A stretch of DNA of 64,000 bases. Source: Thiotrichales bacterium. Its GTDB lineage: Bacteria; Pseudomonadota; Gammaproteobacteria; JAABTG01. How positions within the stretch are numbered: position 1 is the stretch's first letter; the number at the start of each line of letters is the position of its first letter. The notes under the pieces were generated by a model. It was not told the origin of the DNA and did not search any database. It saw nothing but the letters and a program-made list of their open reading frames with translations. Position numbers and translations under genes: made by a program. Positions 46,622-56,745 of this stretch are shown in pieces. The DNA lies in the NCBI GenBank assembly GCA_011389995.1, contig JAABTG010000001.1:1-64000 (forward strand), in the 5' to 3' direction.

Positions 46622-46646
46622 GGGGGGGCGGGGGTAATTCCCGTTA

Positions 46647-46674
46647 TTGCATGTTGAATTGTTTAAACTAAACT
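46647..46674 (+). promoter_or_regulatory. Candidate acpP promoter
   Basis: TTGCAT (46647-46652) and TAAACT (46669-46674) are 16 bases apart. A palindrome GTTTAAAC (46661-46668) lies in the spacer. The site is about 50 bases upstream of acpP in an unusually AT-rich patch, where E. coli also has an acpP-specific promoter. Confidence 0.4.
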
Positions 46675-46722
46675 ATGCCGTCGCGTTTACCGCGGCCAGT
46701 TTACCGGGAGGGTTTATAGCTT

Positions 46723-46959
46723 ATGAGCAGTATTGAAGAACGCGTCAAAAAGATTGTCGTGGAACAGCTCGGCGTGAAGGAAGAAGAGGTGAATGGTGAG
46801 GCCTCGTTCGTGGATGATCTTGGCGCGGATTCCCTGGACACCGTTGAACTGGTGATGGCCCTCGAGGAAGAGTTCAACTGTGAGATCCCGGACGAAGAGG
46901 CGGAGAAGATCACCACGGTTCAACAGGCCGTCGATTACGTCAACCAGCACTTGGACTGA
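46723..46959 (+). CDS. acpP: Acyl carrier protein
   Basis: 78 residues, acidic, four-helix. The phosphopantetheine attachment site is Ser37 in [27 protein letters not shown] lies 10 bases upstream of ATG 46723. It carries growing acyl chains through the Fab enzymes encoded around it and is activated by AcpS (23452). It is followed by a strong terminator, so it can be expressed far above its neighbours. Confidence 0.98.
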   Translation: MSSIEERVKKIVVEQLGVKEEEVNGEASFVDDLGADSLDTVELVMALEEEFNCEIPDEEAEKITTVQQAVDYVNQHLD

Positions 46960-46983
46960 TCCGTCGCCCGGCGTGGTGCCATG

Positions 46984-47028
46984 GGCCGCCGACCGTAGTC
47001 GCTACGGTGGCGGCCTTTCGCGTTTTTT
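46984..47028 (+). terminator. Strong intrinsic terminator after acpP
   Basis: A 14-bp interrupted stem (GGCCGCC 46984-46990 plus ACCGTAG 46992-46998, pairing with CTACGGT 47002-47008 and GGCGGCC 47009-47015; one bulged G, loop TCG) is followed by TTT at 47016-47018 and six T at 47023-47028. It should end most acpP transcripts before fabF. Confidence 0.85.
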
Positions 47029-47082
47029 GCACCGTGTTCCGGATATGAAGTGGTTCCCTGGAGGGCCTTGGAGGATGAAGAG

Positions 47083-48321
47083 TTGAGAAGACGCGTTGTC
47101 GTAACGGGGCTGGGCATGGTGTCGCCGGTGGGGAACACGGTCGAAGATACCTGGCAGAACATTCTTGCCGGCAAGAGCGGCATGGCCCCCATCACACACT
47201 TTGACGCCTCGGGCCTGAGTGTACGTTTTGCGGCCACGGTCAAGGACTTCGATGTATCCCTTTACATCAAGCCCAAAGAGGCCAAGAAGATGGACCCGTT
47301 CATCCACTACGGCATAGCCGCCGGGATGCAGGCCATACAGGATTCGGGCTTAGAGGTCACCGAGGCCAATGCCGAGCGCATCGGCATCGCCATCGGCTCC
47401 GGCATCGGCGGTCTGCCGGGAATCGAGAAGGGTTGTGATGCCCTGGTGAAGGGTGGCGGGCGCAAGGTCTCTCCGTTCTTCGTTCCCAGCAACATTATCA
47501 ACATGATCGCCGGTAATCTGTCCATTGAGTACGGCATCAAGGGCCCCAACTACGGCATCGTGACGGCCTGTTCCACGGGCACCCACAATATCGGCGATGC
47601 CGGACGCATGGTCGAACGGGGCGACGTGGATGTCATGGTGGCCGGCGGCGCCGAGATGGCCACTTCCCCCCTGGGCGTGGCGGGCTTCGCATCCGCCCGA
47701 GCCCTGTCCACCCGCAACGACGAGCCGGAGCGCGCGAGCCGCCCCTGGGACGTGGGCCGGGATGGCTTCGTACTGGCGGACGGCGCCGGAGTGGTGGTGC
47801 TGGAGGAATACGAACATGCGAAGGCGAGGGGCGCGCGCATCTACTGTGAACTGGCGGGCTTCGGCATGAGCAGTGACGCCTATCACATGACCGCCCCGTC
47901 CCCGGGCGGTGAGGGGGCCAGCCGCTGCATGGAGATCGCCCTGGCCGATGCCGGCATGACTTACGAGGCGGTGGATTACATCAACGCCCACGGCACCTCC
48001 ACCCCGGCCGGCGATATCGCGGAGACGGATGCCATCAAGCGCACCTTCGGCGATCGTGCATACAAGGTGGCGGTAAGTTCCACCAAATCCATGATCGGTC
48101 ATCTGCTGGGGGCCGCGGGCGGCGTGGAGGCGGTATTCTGCATCCTCGCCCTGCGTGATCAGGCGGCACCACCCACCATCAACCTCGAAGAGCCGGACCC
48201 CCAATGCGACCTGGACTACGTGCCCAAGGAGGCCCGACAGATGAAGGTGAACGTGACCATGTCCAATTCCTTCGGCTTCGGTGGCACCAACGGCACGGTA
48301 ATCTTCAAACACCTCGCCTGA
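47083..48321 (+). CDS. fabF: 3-oxoacyl-ACP synthase II FabF
   Basis: 412 residues from TTG 47083, chosen because GGAGGATGAAG lies just upstream and the N-terminus [16 protein letters not shown] then matches E. coli FabF (413). A GTG at 47050 would add eleven residues. Catalytic Cys is in [10 protein letters not shown]; the two active-site His are in [11 protein letters not shown] and [13 protein letters not shown]. Elongates acyl-ACP chains. The acpP-fabF order is that of E. coli, with an intervening terminator. Confidence 0.95.
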   Translation: MRRRVVVTGLGMVSPVGNTVEDTWQNILAGKSGMAPITHFDASGLSVRFAATVKDFDVSLYIKPKEAKKMDPFIHYGIAAGMQAIQDSGLEVTEANAERIGIAIGSGIGGLPGIEKGCDALVKGGGRKVSPFFVPSNIINMIAGNLSIEYGIKGPNYGIVTACSTGTHNIGDAGRMVERGDVDVMVAGGAEMATSPLGVAGFASARALSTRNDEPERASRPWDVGRDGFVLADGAGVVVLEEYEHAKARGARIYCELAGFGMSSDAYHMTAPSPGGEGASRCMEIALADAGMTYEAVDYINAHGTSTPAGDIAETDAIKRTFGDRAYKVAVSSTKSMIGHLLGAAGGVEAVFCILALRDQAAPPTINLEEPDPQCDLDYVPKEARQMKVNVTMSNSFGFGGTNGTVIFKHLA

Positions 48322-48354
48322 TTCGCGCCCAGCGGGTTCCCGGATCTGCCTCCC

Positions 48355-49188
48355 GTGCTTCTGATTGACGGTACTCCCCACGGCACCGTCCCTGCGGACG
48401 ATCGGGGTCTCAATTACGGCGACGGCCTGTTCGAGACCTGTGCCGTGCGGGACGGTCGTCCCCTGTTGTGGGAACGTCATCTGGAACGTCTTCACCGCGG
48501 TTGTCGCCATCTCAGGATCCCTCCTCCCCTTGCCGCCACCCTCGATGAAGAGGTCAGGGGGCTTTGCCGCAATCACCAGCAGGCCGTGTTGAAGGTGTTG
48601 CTGACGCGGGGAAGCGGCGGGCGCGGCTACCGGCCTCCGGCCAGGGTGGAGCCCCTGCGGGTCCTCAGTGTCCATCCGTGGCCGGAACAGGTGGCAGAGC
48701 GGGCCTGTCACGGTATCCGGATGCGCCGCTGCACCACTCCCTCATCGGCCAACCCCGCCCTGGCGCGCATCAAACACACCTCCAGACTGGAAAACGTCCT
48801 CGCCCGTGCCGAGTGGGCCGCCGACGACCCCGTGGAAGGCCTGATGCTGAACCTCGATGGCGAGGTGGTGGAGGGCACCGCGAGCAACGTCTTCATGGTG
48901 GAAGGGGATATGCTCTACACGCCGTCGCTGGAACGCGGGGGGGTGGCCGGTATCGTGCGCGAGTTACTGCTGGAGACGGCCGCAGATGCCGGCATCCCGG
49001 TGGCGGTGACCGCGCTCCCCCTGGCCCGCCTGAAGCAGGCCTCCGAGGTCTTCGTCTGCAACAGCGTGGCCGGCATCTGGCCCGTCGTCTGGTGCGACGG
49101 CACGGACCTGGCGGTGGGTCCCGTGACGCGAAGGTTGCAGGGGCTCCTGGGGGCGAAAGACGCATTGGCCTACGTCCCGGAGTGCTGA
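48355..49188 (+). CDS. pabC: Aminodeoxychorismate lyase PabC
   Basis: 277 residues from GTG 48355. Fold-type IV PLP enzyme that releases pyruvate from 4-amino-4-deoxychorismate to make p-aminobenzoate for folate. The N-terminal block is ADDRGLNYGDGLFETCAV; Lys140 in RIKHTSRLENVLAR matches the PLP lysine position; VEGTASNVFMVEGD and GVAGIVRELLL bind the cofactor phosphate. It sits in the fabF-pabC-mltG order of E. coli and Pseudomonas. Confidence 0.92.
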   Translation: MLLIDGTPHGTVPADDRGLNYGDGLFETCAVRDGRPLLWERHLERLHRGCRHLRIPPPLAATLDEEVRGLCRNHQQAVLKVLLTRGSGGRGYRPPARVEPLRVLSVHPWPEQVAERACHGIRMRRCTTPSSANPALARIKHTSRLENVLARAEWAADDPVEGLMLNLDGEVVEGTASNVFMVEGDMLYTPSLERGGVAGIVRELLLETAADAGIPVAVTALPLARLKQASEVFVCNSVAGIWPVVWCDGTDLAVGPVTRRLQGLLGAKDALAYVPEC

Positions 49189-49194
49189 GCCACC

Positions 49195-50902
<1,708 letters not shown>

Positions 50903-50903
<1 letters not shown>

Positions 50904-51892
50904 TGGCCGGGCCGCTGCCGTGGCAGGAGGCCCCGTGGCGCCGGCTGATGGAGCGCAAGGCCGCGGGGCGTTTCCCCCACGCCCTCCTCATCGCCGGCCC
51001 CGCCGGCATCGGCAAGGGGGCCTTCGTGGCGGCCCTGGCGGGCGCCTTGTTATGCGAGGACAGCGATGGGGCGGCATGCGGTCGCTGTGCCGGCTGCCGT
51101 CAGCTCGCCGGCGGTGCCCATCCGGACTACAGCCTGTGGGAACCCGAGGAAGACGCGGTGACCCTCAAGATCCACCAGATCAGGGAGATGAATCAAACCA
51201 TCTTTCTGACCCGCAGCCGCGGTCCCTACAAGGTCTGCGTGGTGAATCCGGCGGACGCCATGACGCCCGCCGCCGCGGACAGCCTCCTCAAGACCCTGGA
51301 GGAACCCCCGCCCCTGACGGTGCTGCTGCTGGTCAGTCATCGCACCAGCCAGCTCTCGGCCACCATCCGCAGTCGCTGTCAGGTGGTCCGGCTCGCCCCC
51401 TGTTACGGCGAGCCCGCCATCGGCTGGCTGGGCTCCCAGGGTATGGACACGGCGGCCGCCACCAGCCTGCTGGGCATCACCGGCGGCACCCCGCTGCGTG
51501 CCCTGGCCCTGGCCGGGGAAGGGGCGATGGAGGAGGGCGGCAGGGTGGCCGCCGAGGTCCGGGACCTGTGCCGCGGCGCAGCCGACCCCGCGACGGTGGC
51601 GCAACGCTGGTGCAAGGCGGGGTTGGAGGTGGTGCTGCCGTGGTTGCAGGGGGCCGTTCAGGATGCCATACGGGAACTCTTCGACCCCTCCGGGGCGAGT
51701 CTGCGCGGCGGTACAGGGGAGGGCGGCAGCGGCCGCCTGTCGTTGGGGCACGATTTAACGTTATTATTCGACATCGACAGCCGTCTGAACCGCCTCGGCG
51801 AGGCCCTGGCCAAACGCCACAGCCTCAGTCCGAACAGTCTCGCGGAGCAGATCGCCATTCCCCTCTATCGGGCCGGCGACCGTAGTGGATGA
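50903..51892 (+). CDS. holB: DNA polymerase III subunit delta' (HolB)
   Basis: 329 residues from ATG 50903 (TGATG overlap with the tmk stop). Clamp-loader subunit. AGPAGIGKGAF is the modified P-loop, CGRCAGCRQLAGGAHPD supplies zinc-binding cysteines, and the sensor SRC motif appears as TIRSRCQVVRL. Domain III runs to the C-terminus (LGEALAKRHSLSPNSLAEQI). Location after tmk is conserved. Confidence 0.93.
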
Positions 51893-51925
51893 GGGGCGTC
51901 AAACCAGGTCGGGAGGAGGTAGCCA

Positions 51926-52270
51926 ATGGCCGGACCAAAGCAGGGGATCCTGTCCCTCACCATCAAGGACAAGAGCGCGCTCTACGCCGCATACATGCCC
52001 TTCATCAAGAACGGCGGGCTGTTCATACCCACCAGCAAGGCCTATCGTATCGGCGACGAGGTATTCATGCTGCTCACCCTCATGGACGAGAAGGACAAGC
52101 TGCCGGTGGCGGGACGCATCGTCTGGGTGACCCCGCGGGGCGCCCAGGGCAACCGCACCTCGGGCATCGGGGTGCAGTTCAGCGAACTGGACAGCGGCGC
52201 CACCAAGAACAAGATCGAAAACCACCTCGCGGCGGCCCTCAAGTCCGACCGCCAGACCCACACCATGTGA
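51926..52270 (+). CDS. pilZ: PilZ-domain protein (type IV pilus PilZ)
   Basis: 114 residues. GGGAGGAGGTAG precedes ATG 51926. The sequence ILSLTIKDKSALYAAYMPFI, GGLFIPTSKAYRIGDEVFML and a final SGIGVQFSELDSGATKNKIE match Pseudomonas PilZ (PA2960 type), which binds PilB and FimX-type partners and is needed for pilus assembly. As in that subgroup, the RXXXR motif for cyclic di-GMP is not evident. It lies 33 bases after holB and seven before tatD. Confidence 0.92.
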   Translation: MAGPKQGILSLTIKDKSALYAAYMPFIKNGGLFIPTSKAYRIGDEVFMLLTLMDEKDKLPVAGRIVWVTPRGAQGNRTSGIGVQFSELDSGATKNKIENHLAAALKSDRQTHTM

Positions 52271-52277
52271 AGGGCCC

Positions 52278-53054
52278 ATGCTGGTAGATTCCCATTGTCA
52301 TCTGGACCTGCTGGACCTGGAGCAGTGCGGCGGATCCCTGGACGCCGTGCTGGAAAACGCCCATGGGGCCGGCGTCGATCATTGCCTGTGCATCTCCGTC
52401 AACCGGCGCAACGTGGCCACCGTGAGGTCCATCGCCGCAAGCTATCCGCAGGTGTTCGCCAGCGCCGGCATCCATCCCAACGAGGAGAGCGGTCCCGGGG
52501 AACCGACGCTGGATGACCTTCTGGCGTGGGGCGGTCACCCGGAGGTGGTGGCCATCGGCGAAACGGGGCTCGATTATTTTCGCAGCGAGGGCGATCTGGA
52601 GTGGCAGCGTGACCGCTTTCGGCGCCATATCCGCGCCGCCCGGGAAACGGGCAAGCCCCTCATCATCCACTGCCGCCAGGCCGCCGAGGACACGATGCGC
52701 CTGCTCCGTGAGGAGAATGCCCATGAAGTAGGCGGCGTAATGCATTGTTTTGCCGAAGATCTAGAAACCGCCAAGCAGTCCATGGACCTGGGGTTTATGA
52801 TCTCTTTCTCGGGCATCGTGACATTCAAGAACGCGGTGGAACTGAAGGAGGTCGCCAAGGAGGTGCCCCTCGATGCCATGCTGGTGGAAACGGATTCCCC
52901 GTGGCTGGCCCCCACGCCCCATCGCGGCAAGACCAACCAGCCCGCCTATACCCGCCATGTCGCGGAAACCGTGGCCGCCCTGCGGGGAATCGAGTTGGAG
53001 CAGCTCGCAAAGGCCACCACGGACAACTTCTTCCGGCTATTCCCAGCGCGCTGA
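52278..53054 (+). CDS. tatD: TatD-family metal-dependent deoxyribonuclease
   Basis: 258 residues, YcfH/TatD-type amidohydrolase fold. The metal ligands are in MLVDSHCHLD (His6, His8), IGETGLDYF, IIHCRQA, GGVMHCFAED and LVETDSPWLAP. In E. coli ycfH follows holB at the same place. Nuclease activity with 3'-5' polarity is known for TatD; the exact role of this paralogue is less clear. The gene ends the yceD-to-tatD run. Confidence 0.92.
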   Translation: MLVDSHCHLDLLDLEQCGGSLDAVLENAHGAGVDHCLCISVNRRNVATVRSIAASYPQVFASAGIHPNEESGPGEPTLDDLLAWGGHPEVVAIGETGLDYFRSEGDLEWQRDRFRRHIRAARETGKPLIIHCRQAAEDTMRLLREENAHEVGGVMHCFAEDLETAKQSMDLGFMISFSGIVTFKNAVELKEVAKEVPLDAMLVETDSPWLAPTPHRGKTNQPAYTRHVAETVAALRGIELEQLAKATTDNFFRLFPAR

Positions 53055-53084
53055 GAAAGCCATCCTGGCACCCTCAACGCGTAG

Positions 53085-53113
53085 GCTGGGATGAAGCGCA
53101 GCGTAATCCCAGC
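53085..53113. repeat. Short palindromic (REP-like) repeat after tatD
   Basis: GCTGGGAT (53085-53092) and ATCCCAGC (53106-53113) form a perfect 8-bp stem around a GAAGCGCAGCGTA loop; GTAGGCTGGGATGAAGCGCA is the start of the unit. Repeats of this form (GTAGG...TGGG..GAGCGCAGCG..CCCA) occur in many copies in several proteobacterial genomes. It sits between the convergent tatD and aminotransferase genes. Confidence 0.65.
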
Positions 53114-53164
53114 ATCCTCACGCGTCATTCGCTTCGCCACGCGGGTGAGGGCTCGCCCCCGGCT

Positions 53165-54307
53165 TCACGCGGCACGACAATCACGGCACAGTCGTGCCAC
53201 CCGCTCCATGGCCTCGTCCATCGCATCCAGCGGGGTATAGAAATGGGGTGAGAGGCGCACGCCCCCGGCGCGCTGGGCACACAGCACCTCGGCGGCCATG
53301 AGCCGCCGGTAGAGGCAGGGGGCATCGACGCCATGGATACCGAAGGTGACGATGCCGGCGAGGCGTCCGGGCTCTGTCCGCGTCACCAAAAAAGCGCCAT
53401 CTATTTCTTTAGTCTTTTCAATAAGATATTTAATATTTCTCGAAACATACTCAGAAATACTGTCGGGCCCGACCTCCAGGATCAGATCCACACTCGCCGC
53501 CAGGGCATGCACCGCCGTCATGTTGGGGCTGCCGCATTCGAAGCGTCTCGCCGTGGCGGCCGGGCGCCAGTCAACCCCATCGAAGTCGCCCATGTCCTCC
53601 ACCATGTGCCAGCCGAACTGGGTCAGTTCCAGGCGCTCCCGCAACTCGGGACGACAGTAGAAGACCCCCAGGCCCTCGGGACCGAGGAGCCACTTATGGC
53701 CGTCGGCGGCGAGAAAATCCACGCCGATGTCCCGCACGTCCAGGGGCAGGGCGCCGAGCTGCTGGATGGCGTCCACACACAACAGAATCTGGCGGCGACG
53801 GCAGGCCTCGGCGAGGCGGGGCAGATCCATCCTGAAGCCATCGGCATACTGCACGGCGCTGACGGCGAGGATGCGGGTGTCGCCGTCGCAGGCCTCGAGC
53901 AGCGCCTGTTCCGCATCCACGGCCTGCCGGGTGTCCACGGCGCGGGCCTCTACCCCCCGGTGGGCCAGGGACTCCCAGACGATGCGGTTGGAAGGAAACT
54001 CGTGGCGGGGATGGACCACGTTGTCACCGGGCCGCCAGGGGTAGCCGTAGGCGACGAAGGAAAGGGCTTCGGAGGTGCTCTTCACCAGCGCGATGTCGTC
54101 TGCGGAACCGGCGTTGATGAGCCGGGCCAGGGCCTCGCGGAGATGGGTCTCGGTCTGCACCCATTGGGGATAACCGAGGGAGCCCTGGCCGAGATTCTGG
54201 GCGGCGAATCCCACCACGGCGTCATGGGCGCACCGTGGCCACGGAGAAATACCGGCGTGATTCAGATGAATGAGCCCGGGACGAAGGGGAAACTGGTCAT
54301 GCCACAC
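53165..54307 (-). CDS. Class-V aminotransferase (cysteine-desulfurase fold)
   Basis: About 380 residues from GTG 54307, which has AGGAG nine bases upstream; a TTG at 54385 would add 26. The PLP lysine is in LAADGHKWLLGPEGLG (Lys205 from this start); CVDAIQQLGALPLDV and RFECGSPNM are other fold-type I markers. Substrate unknown: it could be an isopenicillin-N-epimerase or kynureninase-like member, and no SufS-type catalytic Cys loop was identified. Codons for about residues 305-330 (53390-53460) are strikingly AT-rich compared with the rest. It follows the HD-GYP gene on the same strand. Confidence 0.75.
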   Translation of the reverse strand: MWHDQFPLRPGLIHLNHAGISPWPRCAHDAVVGFAAQNLGQGSLGYPQWVQTETHLREALARLINAGSADDIALVKSTSEALSFVAYGYPWRPGDNVVHPRHEFPSNRIVWESLAHRGVEARAVDTRQAVDAEQALLEACDGDTRILAVSAVQYADGFRMDLPRLAEACRRRQILLCVDAIQQLGALPLDVRDIGVDFLAADGHKWLLGPEGLGVFYCRPELRERLELTQFGWHMVEDMGDFDGVDWRPAATARRFECGSPNMTAVHALAASVDLILEVGPDSISEYVSRNIKYLIEKTKEIDGAFLVTRTEPGRLAGIVTFGIHGVDAPCLYRRLMAAEVLCAQRAGGVRLSPHFYTPLDAMDEAMERVARLCRDCRAA

Positions 54308-54399
54308 CTGTGGCGACTCCTGAAGGTTGAGCGGACGGCTTGAAGGCAAACTATCAGGCCAATCCCGCCGGCGCAAAATCTCCAAGAAAGAGGTGAGGC

Positions 54400-55008
54400 C
54401 TATTTCAGCGGGGAGGGTTGGTCGCGGAAACTCGGGGCCACCACCATACAGGCATCCACCAGGCAGGTGTCGAAGAGCACCCCCCGGGCATCGCTGATGA
54501 TAGCCAGGGCGGCTTCCAGGGAGCGCGCCGGGCAGTAGGCCCGGTGGGAGACGATGGCGTTCACGGTGTCCGCCAGCCCCAGGATCTGCGCCCCCAGGAT
54601 GATACCGTCACCCCTCAATCCCTGGGGATAGCCCGAGCCGTCGAGACGTTCGTGATGTTGGAAGACCATGTCTCGAATCGGCCACGGAAAATCAATATCA
54701 TCAAGTATTTGCGCGCCAATCTTCGTGTGGGTTTTTATTAACTCATACTCCTCTTTACTGAGGCCGGAGGTCTTGTTGAGAATGGATCCGGGAATACCGA
54801 TCTTGCCGATATCGTGAAGGTCGCCCGCCACCCGGATACCCTCGACTTCGTGACTGGATAGCCCAATGTGCTGGCCGATGTTGCGGGCCAGGGCGGAAAC
54901 GTGGGCCTGGTGATTGGCGGTGTAGGCATCGCGAAAGGCGATGGCCTTGGACATGCCGTGCATGGCCTGCAACAAGGCGCGGCCTACGTTTTCGTCAAAT
55001 TCCTTCAA
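54400..55008 (-). CDS. Stand-alone HD-GYP domain phosphodiesterase
   Basis: 202 residues, just the domain with a short lead-in (FRDAYTANHQAHVSALARNI). Metal and signature residues are present: HDIGKIGIPGSIL (His65, Asp66) and HHERLDGSGYPQG at 118-130, followed by a degenerate ADTVNAIVSHRAYCPA where most members have ADxxDAMxSxRPYR. It should cleave cyclic di-GMP in the cytoplasm. No input domain is attached, so control would come from a partner. Codons around 54685-54770 are AT-rich. It shares the strand with HDOD upstream and the aminotransferase downstream. Confidence 0.88.
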   Translation of the reverse strand: MKEFDENVGRALLQAMHGMSKAIAFRDAYTANHQAHVSALARNIGQHIGLSSHEVEGIRVAGDLHDIGKIGIPGSILNKTSGLSKEEYELIKTHTKIGAQILDDIDFPWPIRDMVFQHHERLDGSGYPQGLRGDGIILGAQILGLADTVNAIVSHRAYCPARSLEAALAIISDARGVLFDTCLVDACMVVAPSFRDQPSPLK

Positions 55009-55087
55009 GGATGCACCCTGGGTATGGTGTAGACGCAGGCACTGTCAGGGTGCCTGAAGTAATTACAGCGACCCGTCACCGCCATAC

Positions 55088-55116
55088 TTTATTGCGCATA
55101 ATGTATATTATGTTAA
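55088..55116 (-). promoter_or_regulatory. Candidate promoter with internal palindrome before the HD-GYP gene
   Basis: Minus strand TTAACA (55116-55111) and AATAAA (55093-55088) are 17 bases apart. Within the spacer, CATAAT (55097-55102) and ATTATG (55107-55112) form a perfect inverted repeat with four bases between. This looks like a promoter with an overlapping operator. It lies in an AT-rich island between HDOD and HD-GYP. Confidence 0.45.
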
Positions 55117-55153
55117 ATAATAATCCAGCCGCAGTGTCCCGCTGCCGTCGCCG

Positions 55154-56392
55154 TCACCCCAGCAGCAAACGCCGCATCTCGGTAATCTCCCTCTTCGCAT
55201 CCTCGAGGATCTTCAGTTGCTGACTCTCGGTCAGGTCGCCGAGGCTCAATTTCCGGTAGGCGGGAACCAGTTCCATGGACGGCGCCCCGAAGGCCTGCGC
55301 ATCGCCACCCATGCAATGGAGGTTCGCCACGATCACCAGGTCGCACAGGTCGTGTCCCGGGCTGTCGTTTCGATACCAGACGTGGGCCTCACGCGCCACG
55401 TTCACCAGGTCCGTGCTGAACCCCCACTTCTCCAGCACCATGGCCCCCACCTGTCCCCTCAGCTTCGCCACCACCTCCTCCAGTTCCTGGGGATCCTCAG
55501 CCAGGGCCGCGCAGGCGTCCGCCTGCTGGAGGATGGTGGCCGTGCCGATATCGTGGAGCAGACCCGCCAGCAATGCGTGCTCCGGTTCGTAGAGCCGGGT
55601 CAGGCGCGCGAGGGTGAAACTCACCGCCGCCACCATGGTGCTGTGCTGCCAGACCTTGAGAATGCGCTGCTTGACCACGGCGTGTCTGGTATTGAACAGG
55701 TTCTGCAGGGTGAAACTGGTGACCAGATCGCGTGTGACATCGAGGCCGAGCCGCACCAGGGCGTCCCGTATGTTTCCCACCGGCGAGGCCCCGCCATAGA
55801 GGGCGCTGTTGGCCACTCGTACGAGCCGCGCCACCAGGGCCGGGTCCGCCTGGATGATGCGCGCCACCATGGGGATATCCACGTCAGGTTGTTCCACGGC
55901 CTTGCGTACCCGCAGGCTGATCTCCGGGATCTGGGGGATGTCCAGCTTGTCGTCGATGTAGTCCTGATAGATCTGGAACAGCAGGCGATTGTCCGGCTCG
56001 TCGTCGTCGACGTGAAGTTCATCTATGGCGTAGTCCTCGGGCTCGTCGGAGCGCCCCAGGATACTCAGGAGGTCGGCGTCCACCTTGAGATAGCGCACGG
56101 GCGACAGGGACGTCGCCGTGAGCATTCCGCCCTGGTCCGCACCCAATGGAGTCAGGGCGGCACCCTCCCCGGCCCGCAGGTTGAACCCGCTGCCGTCCGG
56201 GCGCTCCATGCGCACGGAGCCATCGAGGAGAAAGAAGGCCTCGGAACGTGTATCCCGCAAGGTGAAAAGCGGCTTGCCCCGCGCGCCTTCGGTGACCACG
56301 CGCGCGTTGCGCCGGAGTTCCTGCAGGGCGTCTGCGGAGAGGCTTCGCAGGGCGGGGAATCGCTGGAGCTCGCTGTCATTTACTGCTGTCAT
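55154..56392 (-). CDS. HDOD-domain protein with N-terminal cyclic-nucleotide-binding-like domain
   Basis: 412 residues. The first about 120 resemble a CRP-type cyclic-nucleotide-binding beta-roll (LFTLRDTRSEAFFLLDGSVR). The HDOD domain covers about 145-345, with LPQIPEISLRVR-like IPQIPEISLRVRKAVEQPDV, IQADPALVARLVRVANSALY and AGLLHDIGTATIL. HDOD proteins are signalling scaffolds related to HD phosphohydrolases; here an HD pair remains in LLHDIG, yet catalytic activity is not assumed. Two-domain proteins of this form link stress or second-messenger sensing to motility. The neighbouring gene is an HD-GYP phosphodiesterase, which could be a partner. Confidence 0.8.
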   Translation of the reverse strand: MTAVNDSELQRFPALRSLSADALQELRRNARVVTEGARGKPLFTLRDTRSEAFFLLDGSVRMERPDGSGFNLRAGEGAALTPLGADQGGMLTATSLSPVRYLKVDADLLSILGRSDEPEDYAIDELHVDDDEPDNRLLFQIYQDYIDDKLDIPQIPEISLRVRKAVEQPDVDIPMVARIIQADPALVARLVRVANSALYGGASPVGNIRDALVRLGLDVTRDLVTSFTLQNLFNTRHAVVKQRILKVWQHSTMVAAVSFTLARLTRLYEPEHALLAGLLHDIGTATILQQADACAALAEDPQELEEVVAKLRGQVGAMVLEKWGFSTDLVNVAREAHVWYRNDSPGHDLCDLVIVANLHCMGGDAQAFGAPSMELVPAYRKLSLGDLTESQQLKILEDAKREITEMRRLLLG

Positions 56393-56745
56393 TGTCTGAA
56401 AACCGGTTATTTCAGTGGCTGGGCTATGCAGGCAGGCGATGCCGTGGCCCCGGTGCAGGCCGAGGCCATGGAATCCCTTTCCTAAACGTTATCGTCTGGA
56501 AGGCCGGATATTTGAGCCATTCGAGCTTTGCGCCCGACGTGATTGAACGGGAAGGAATGTTCCTTTCCGATGTTGATAAGGGCTTGATTAAACAAACACC
56601 GGAAAGGCTCTGATTTTCTTGTCGTTGTTATCGCTGTAGGTTAAAGTTCCGCCTCGTGGGGCTCGACCCGTCCGCTATGATCGTTAGAATTCACCATTCG
56701 GCACATCCCGTAGCCGTTGATATCAGCATATAAGGATCCCGTCTC
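56393..56745 (+). other. Gene-free interval upstream of mlaA
   Basis: 353 bases between the divergent HDOD and mlaA genes. A 73-codon open frame (56392-56613) has no homology I recognise and no ribosome-binding site. A weak hexamer pair TTGTCG-17-TAAAGT (56619-56647) could serve mlaA. A short GGAATGTTCC palindrome lies near 56554. Nothing else stands out. Confidence 0.5.

Noticed and set aside
53165-54307. Cysteine desulfurase (SufS/IscS/CsdA)
   Set aside because: The fold matches, but the catalytic Cys loop was not identified and no iron-sulfur assembly genes are adjacent.
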